Of a stretch of DNA of 8,539 bases, positions 6,401 to 8,539 are shown in pieces (within the stretch, counting starts at the first letter, position 1; each line of letters opens with the position of its first letter). The notes under the pieces are model-generated. The model was not told where the DNA came from, searched no databases, and was given only the letters and a program-made list of their open reading frames with translations. The translations under genes were made by a program, and so were the position numbers. Source of the stretch: Halanaerobiales bacterium (lineage in GTDB: Bacteria; Bacillota; Halanaerobiia; Halanaerobiales; JADQBU01); assembly GCA_016278435.1 (NCBI GenBank), contig JADQBU010000182.1, positions 1-8,539 of the forward strand, in the 5' to 3' direction.

Positions 6401-8539
6401 CCCGGGCTTACACGGGACGTAATTCTGAGATTAATCTACGGGGGGACGGCCGCTGGACCACAGAATTACCTGCAGGTGATGTAGTTGAGGAGCTTTCACC
6501 TGATTATCCAGATTTAGTTAGTGGACTTTCACCTGATTTTACAACTATTGTCTGGGATGACCCTTTACAGATTACTGCTAATAGTGAAATTAAAGGTGTT
6601 TATACTTCGGGTAATATCTTTGCAATTTTACCGGGTACAACAGGAGGCAAGGCTTCACTTGGAGTAGGCTATAATCAGGTAAATTATAATAACAGGACAG
6701 AGTCCTATATATCTGAAGGCACCATTGTTCAGGGGGCAGAGCGAGATGATGGAAGCACTATAAATCCCGATGTTACGGTAACTGCTGACAGCAAAGAAAA
6801 TATGTTTTCTGCAAATCCAACTGCTGGTAAAGGTTCCAGCTGGGGTTTAAATGGAACCTTCTCACTGGGTAAGATTAATAACATTACTGAGGCTTCGATT
6901 GATGATGAAGCGAGGCTTGAAGCAGGAGAAATTAACCTTCATGCCTGGGATAAAATGGTCGCCTGGTCCCTGAGTGGGGCTGTTAATAAAAGTGATAATG
7001 TGAGTATCGGTACGGGAATAGCTATTAATAATGTTACCACCTCAACCAGGGCTTATATAGGTGATAATGACAGGAAATATATTGTTCAGGAAGGGGAGAC
7101 ACTGACTGAACTGGCAGATAGATTTGGGTTTTCCGAGTCAGAAATTAAAAACGCCAATAACATGATTACAGATACTATTGAAGCAGGTCAGGAATTGATT
7201 ATACCAATCGACATACCCGATGATGAAAGAATGGTAATGGCCGATAAGGTAGATGCATGGGCCCGGACTGAGGGTAAGATTGAATCACTGGCAGTGGCGG
7301 GAGCAGTAGCTTCTTCGCTCAACAATTATGATCTTAGAGGTTCTTCCAGTATGAGAAAAGCCAAGAGTAAGATTCCATTAATTGGAAAAAAACTGACTGG
7401 GTTAACTGATAAAGCCAGGGAATCTTCGCCGGCTCGGCCTCCCTTTGGTCTGGGTATATCGGGTAGTGTTGCCTATAATGTTACTGATATGAATACAGAA
7501 GCATTTATTGCTGACAGCCTGCTTGATTTCAGGGGTTTAAATAGTGGAGGTCTGGATTTAAGTGCGATAAATAATACAGACCTTACTGCCGGAAGTGGAG
7601 CTGGTTCCTTAATAATGGCTGATAGTCCTGCAACCAATCTCAGTGCGGGGATTGCCGGTAGTGTAGCTCTTAATGATATGACAAATAGCACTACTACCTA
7701 TATTGATGATGCAACTATAAAGCAGGCAGACTACGCTAATCTTAAAGCACTGACCGGTGGAGAAGCCCTGGCGGTAGCTATCGGGGCCACTGTAAATGTG
7801 TCTGATTCGCAAGATATTGCAGGTAGTATTGCCGGTTCGGTTTCGTTAAATATTACCGATAATAAAGTGAAATCATATATTCTGGATAGTGAACTCAGTG
7901 GGAACAGTGAAGGAGCTGCAAGTGGGCTCAGTTTAACTGCCTATGATAAAAGGAAACTGGGAACCGGCAGCGGTACTTTACTGGCCGGGGGTAAAGCCGG
8001 TATGGGAGCAGCTATCAGCTATACTGGTACAGATAATAGTGATTATGAAGATAAGGAAAACAATGTAATAAAATCTTATCTGTCAGGAACCACAGTAACA
8101 GCCTTTGATGCTGTCAGGCTGCATAGTTATAATGCAGTTCAAGTTGCGGCCGGTGGTGGTATGTTAGGGATAACTGGAAGTGGAGATAAAGATGAAACCA
8201 GTGGTTATTTAGCCGGTTCTTTTGTCATCAATGATATTGATATTGATACCTCTTCAGAAATCAAATTAGATTCGGATGTTTCGGTTGCAGATAAAATAGA
8301 ACTTCTGGCTCTGGATTCAGCCGGGGTTGATGAACTTGATACCTTCATAATATCAGGGCCGGGAGACGAAAATGATGATATTATTACCTACGGAGAAGAA
8401 AACAGTGATGACTCTTCTTACAAATATGATGGGTCAGACTGGACAGAAATTGATGAGGATAGTAAAGGAAGCAGAATTCTGACGGTAGCGGGTCTTCTCC
8501 AGGCTGGAGGTAATAATGCCGGAATTTCCATGGCCTGGA
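3493..8539 (+). CDS. Giant filamentous haemagglutinin / LktA-type two-partner-secretion adhesin, 3'-truncated
   Basis: This is a very large exported surface or released adhesin (TpsA). The frame is open for 1682 codons to the right edge without a stop, so the C-terminus is missing. The order is: signal peptide (1-26; basic MSRK, hydrophobic core, likely cleavage after A26 in YVQA|VEPQ or after A21); TPS domain (about 28-175) with FNVNTGNIVNLFVP (67-80) and NPYGLMVG (117-124) followed by NVGSLTAVTP; beta-helix region (about 177-370) rich in GNI-I-A and NSG-I motifs, ending in GSVLIDPANIEV (about 350-360); a spacer domain (about 365-545); then about 16 degenerate beta-rich repeats (552-1610) with a LysM domain at 1196-1239. 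The overall plan matches the LktA family of filamentous adhesins described in Fusobacterium and diderm Firmicutes. The visible protein has no cysteine and is Asp/Asn/Gly-rich. No TpsB pore gene is in the window. Toxin activity cannot be inferred from this part; adhesion or biofilm function is the safer reading. Confidence 0.9.
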   Translation, partial: MSRKIFVLALIFLILSQYTFAFYVQAVEPQIVTDGQTATSIEINGNITDINTSTIKGINALNSFDKFNVNTGNIVNLFVPDNADNLLNLVHSGTSQIDGVLNSFKNNKIGGNVFFLNPYGLMVGAEGVVNVGSLTAVTPAQSAMEGILNSPEETIQKIKNGTLPLNQQGLVFIEGQINAVNDINLAAGDINNSGEIASGSVFSNDPFAQVVNIEDIREDSDGNPVDSGNMVIENGNIVINADNDFNNSGTIAADGADNLDAGNIDITAGNNINVESGSLISARGQGENSDGGDIIVFADQNSEFNQGAIIDSSGGEISGNGGFIEFSAKNNVKLAGGVFKAAAENGQAGSVLIDPANIEVTYDIDRDGPYGRWYDGEYVQYFSGADFRLEADESITVHNNVIISTQNLNGYSYSTKSTGDLNIDDYEYSRGDSGNLELIAPSITLNPGSKLLAQAINREAKYNEDGQLTQMPTNYKSGDITLTAEQSDDPMSLPVAISPADANTSIEIEGALLKGKDITIEAEATADYSWSYDDLVEDLVIGSSTFLGFESGFDIGYAKSSGSSEIAIKDNTSIEAEGTVDISATTNSKASLITMAGGNSGGKKVPGVGIAFVYGDLDAEASVGIEDGVQISSSELSLKALNNAILNVSAMGISDSSDYEAGIAVADADVNASAEIAEGALISTGNLVISAINNNSFSTKATSMALGDAQAGIGAAIFTANTSARSSYSGNYQKTDFTNYGKVKNLTIEALDNTSKNITTGSATTGTSDILEPILRGKKSSVNFVKNKISKTPNLDTASGAKDSEHWKLAGAVSYADTNQSAEAFIGDNTEINADGDVAIIAQVRDNQVQNRAVSDVESLAPGKNNAGEEATVSLSAAIAYGNYDHNASAYTGAGSKITADHLGIRSDVRKPYEEDWTDWYSVGDIVDKIGDIMGLTTNGYITGYANAIGAAKDANIAGAVLYLDFKNNSRAYTGRNSEINLRGDGRWTTELPAGDVVEELSPDYPDLVSGLSPDFTTIVWDDPLQITANSEIKGVYTSGNIFAILPGTTGGKASLGVGYNQVNYNNRTESYISEGTIVQGAERDDGSTINPDVTVTADSKENMFSANPTAGKGSSWGLNGTFSLGKINNITEASIDDEARLEAGEINLHAWDKMVAWSLSGAVNKSDNVSIGTGIAINNVTTSTRAYIGDNDRKYIVQEGETLTELADRFGFSESEIKNANNMITDTIEAGQELIIPIDIPDDERMVMADKVDAWARTEGKIESLAVAGAVASSLNNYDLRGSSSMRKAKSKIPLIGKKLTGLTDKARESSPARPPFGLGISGSVAYNVTDMNTEAFIADSLLDFRGLNSGGLDLSAINNTDLTAGSGAGSLIMADSPATNLSAGIAGSVALNDMTNSTTTYIDDATIKQADYANLKALTGGEALAVAIGATVNVSDSQDIAGSIAGSVSLNITDNKVKSYILDSELSGNSEGAASGLSLTAYDKRKLGTGSGTLLAGGKAGMGAAISYTGTDNSDYEDKENNVIKSYLSGTTVTAFDAVRLHSYNAVQVAAGGGMLGITGSGDKDETSGYLAGSFVINDIDIDTSSEIKLDSDVSVADKIELLALDSAGVDELDTFIISGPGDENDDIITYGEENSDDSSYKYDGSDWTEIDEDSKGSRILTVAGLLQAGGNNAGISMAW
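3574..4020 (+). other. TPS (haemagglutination activity) secretion domain of the adhesin
   Basis: Residues 28-176 carry the conserved pattern of exoprotein N-termini that is recognised by a TpsB outer-membrane pore and seeds the beta-helix. NSFDKFNVNTGNIVNLFVP corresponds to the family's F-x-F-x-V-x-x-G-x-x-V-N-L region. NVFFLNPYGLMVG corresponds to the NPNGI-type motif. VNVGSLTAVTP corresponds to the A-x-x-x-VGGLxAST region. The signal peptide before it is short (26 residues), without the extended ESPR type seen in many proteobacterial TpsA proteins. Confidence 0.85.
4021..4600 (+). repeat. Beta-helix repeat region of the adhesin
   Basis: Residues about 177-370 contain successive short strands of the kind stacked in right-handed beta-helices: NDINLAAGDINNSGEI, NIVINADNDFNNSGTI and NIDITAGNNINVESGS. 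These are followed by GGFIEFSAKNNVKLAGG and GSVLIDPANIEV. The spacing is irregular (about 20-40 residues) and the copies are degenerate at DNA level, so this is structural repetition, not a recent tandem duplication. Confidence 0.75.
5791..5916 (+). other. Basic, helix-prone insert between adhesin repeats (first)
   Basis: About 42 residues (767-808), including ILEPILRGKKSSVNFVKNKI, break the beta-rich pattern between a TTGSATTG strand and the next repeat start LAGAVSYAD. The insert is Lys-rich in an otherwise acidic protein and looks amphipathic. No known domain is recognised. Confidence 0.5.
6220..6312 (+). other. Tryptophan-containing helix-prone insert in the adhesin (second)
   Basis: Residues 910-940 (EEDWTDWYSVGDIVDKIGDI and flanks) have a heptad-like hydrophobic spacing and three aromatic residues close together. 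They interrupt the strand pattern between the repeats beginning near 6118 and 6367. No known domain is recognised. Confidence 0.4.
7078..7209 (+). other. LysM domain inserted in the adhesin repeat region
   Basis: Residues 1196-1239 read as a complete LysM domain. It starts YIVQEGETLTELADRF, matching the family pattern Y-x-V-x-x-G-D-T-L-x-x-I-A; continues GFSESEIKNANN, matching the second helix and the conserved Asn pair N1222-N1223; and ends IEAGQELIIPI, matching the closing GQ-L-IP strand. LysM domains bind N-acetylglucosamine-containing glycans such as peptidoglycan and chitin. It sits directly after a TRAYIGDND strand of one adhesin repeat and before a segment (MADKVDAWARTEG) that looks like the rest of that repeat. 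It therefore appears to be a nested insertion in a surface loop and not a terminal anchor. Confidence 0.88.
7339..7446 (+). other. Basic, helix-prone insert between adhesin repeats (third)
   Basis: Residues 1283-1318 include SMRKAKSKIPLIGKKLTG followed by TDKARESSPARPPF, a strongly basic amphipathic segment ending in a Pro-rich turn. It separates a strand reading SLAVAGAV from the repeat start GISGSVAYN, the same relative position as the insert at 5791-5916. Confidence 0.5.

Larger units (their letters stand above)
5146..8322 (+). repeat. About 16 degenerate beta-rich adhesin repeats
   Basis: A unit of about 35-45 conserved residues recurs through residues 552-1610. It reads roughly: small/hydrophobic strand GxxGxVxYN, 6-8 polar residues, A-x-I-x-D-x, then xIxAxxLxIxAxxN. 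Clear copies begin near bases 5146, 5317, 5476, 5626, 5923, 6118, 6367, 6661, 6853, 6976, 7453, 7648, 7822, 7990 and 8212; a partial copy is near 7300. Examples of the A-x-I strand are SAEAFIGDN, NASAYTGAG, TSTRAYIGDN, MNTEAFIADS and TTTYIDDATI. Spacers of variable length (10-60 residues) separate the copies. Identity between copies is low, indicating an old array. Confidence 0.8.

Noticed and set aside
5466..7812. Reverse-strand open frames at 5466-5654, 7473-7691 and 7609-7812
   Set aside because: They are antisense to the adhesin repeats. Their Ala/Pro/Ser-rich composition is the complement of the repeat codons, and two of them overlap each other.
4021..8322. CRISPR array or tandem DNA repeats
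   Set aside because: The regularity is in protein structure only; DNA copies are degenerate, with no constant direct repeat and spacer pattern.

Overview
The window is AT-rich and all three complete or near-complete transcription units lie on the + strand. The genes point to a diderm (double-membrane) Firmicute, most plausibly of the Halanaerobiales. A two-component pair closely resembling the Bacillus secretion-stress system CssR/CssS sits next to the start of a giant two-partner-secretion (TPS) exoprotein of the filamentous haemagglutinin/LktA type, which needs an outer membrane to be exported. The exoprotein is visibly acidic and has no cysteine, which would suit a halophilic anaerobe. The lineage is an inference from gene content only.

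Layout: (1) 1-1125, the 3' part of a MacB/YknZ-type ABC transporter permease, cut by the left edge. (2) 1126-1209, a short gap with a candidate -10 box and the ribosome binding site of the next gene. (3) 1210-1881, a CssR-like response regulator starting at TTG. (4) 1878-3299, a CssS-like histidine kinase overlapping the regulator by ATGA. (5) 3300-3492, an intergenic region with a perfect 11-bp hairpin terminator, an AT-rich promoter region and a strong ribosome binding site. (6) 3493 to the right edge, one uninterrupted reading frame of at least 1682 codons. I translated it line by line and found no stop. It encodes a signal peptide, a TPS domain, a beta-helix region and about 16 degenerate copies of a beta-rich adhesin repeat. 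A LysM carbohydrate-binding domain is inserted in one repeat, and helix-prone inserts sit in others.

How the parts may work together: CssRS-type systems sense misfolded or jammed secreted protein at the cell envelope and induce quality-control proteases. Next to a very large secreted adhesin, the pair could monitor the load this protein places on the envelope, or control its expression. The transporter permease upstream has no visible terminator before cssR and may be co-transcribed with the pair. The functional link is inferred from gene order alone. No TpsB (outer-membrane transporter for the adhesin) is in the window. The most unusual feature is the LysM domain within the adhesin repeat region.
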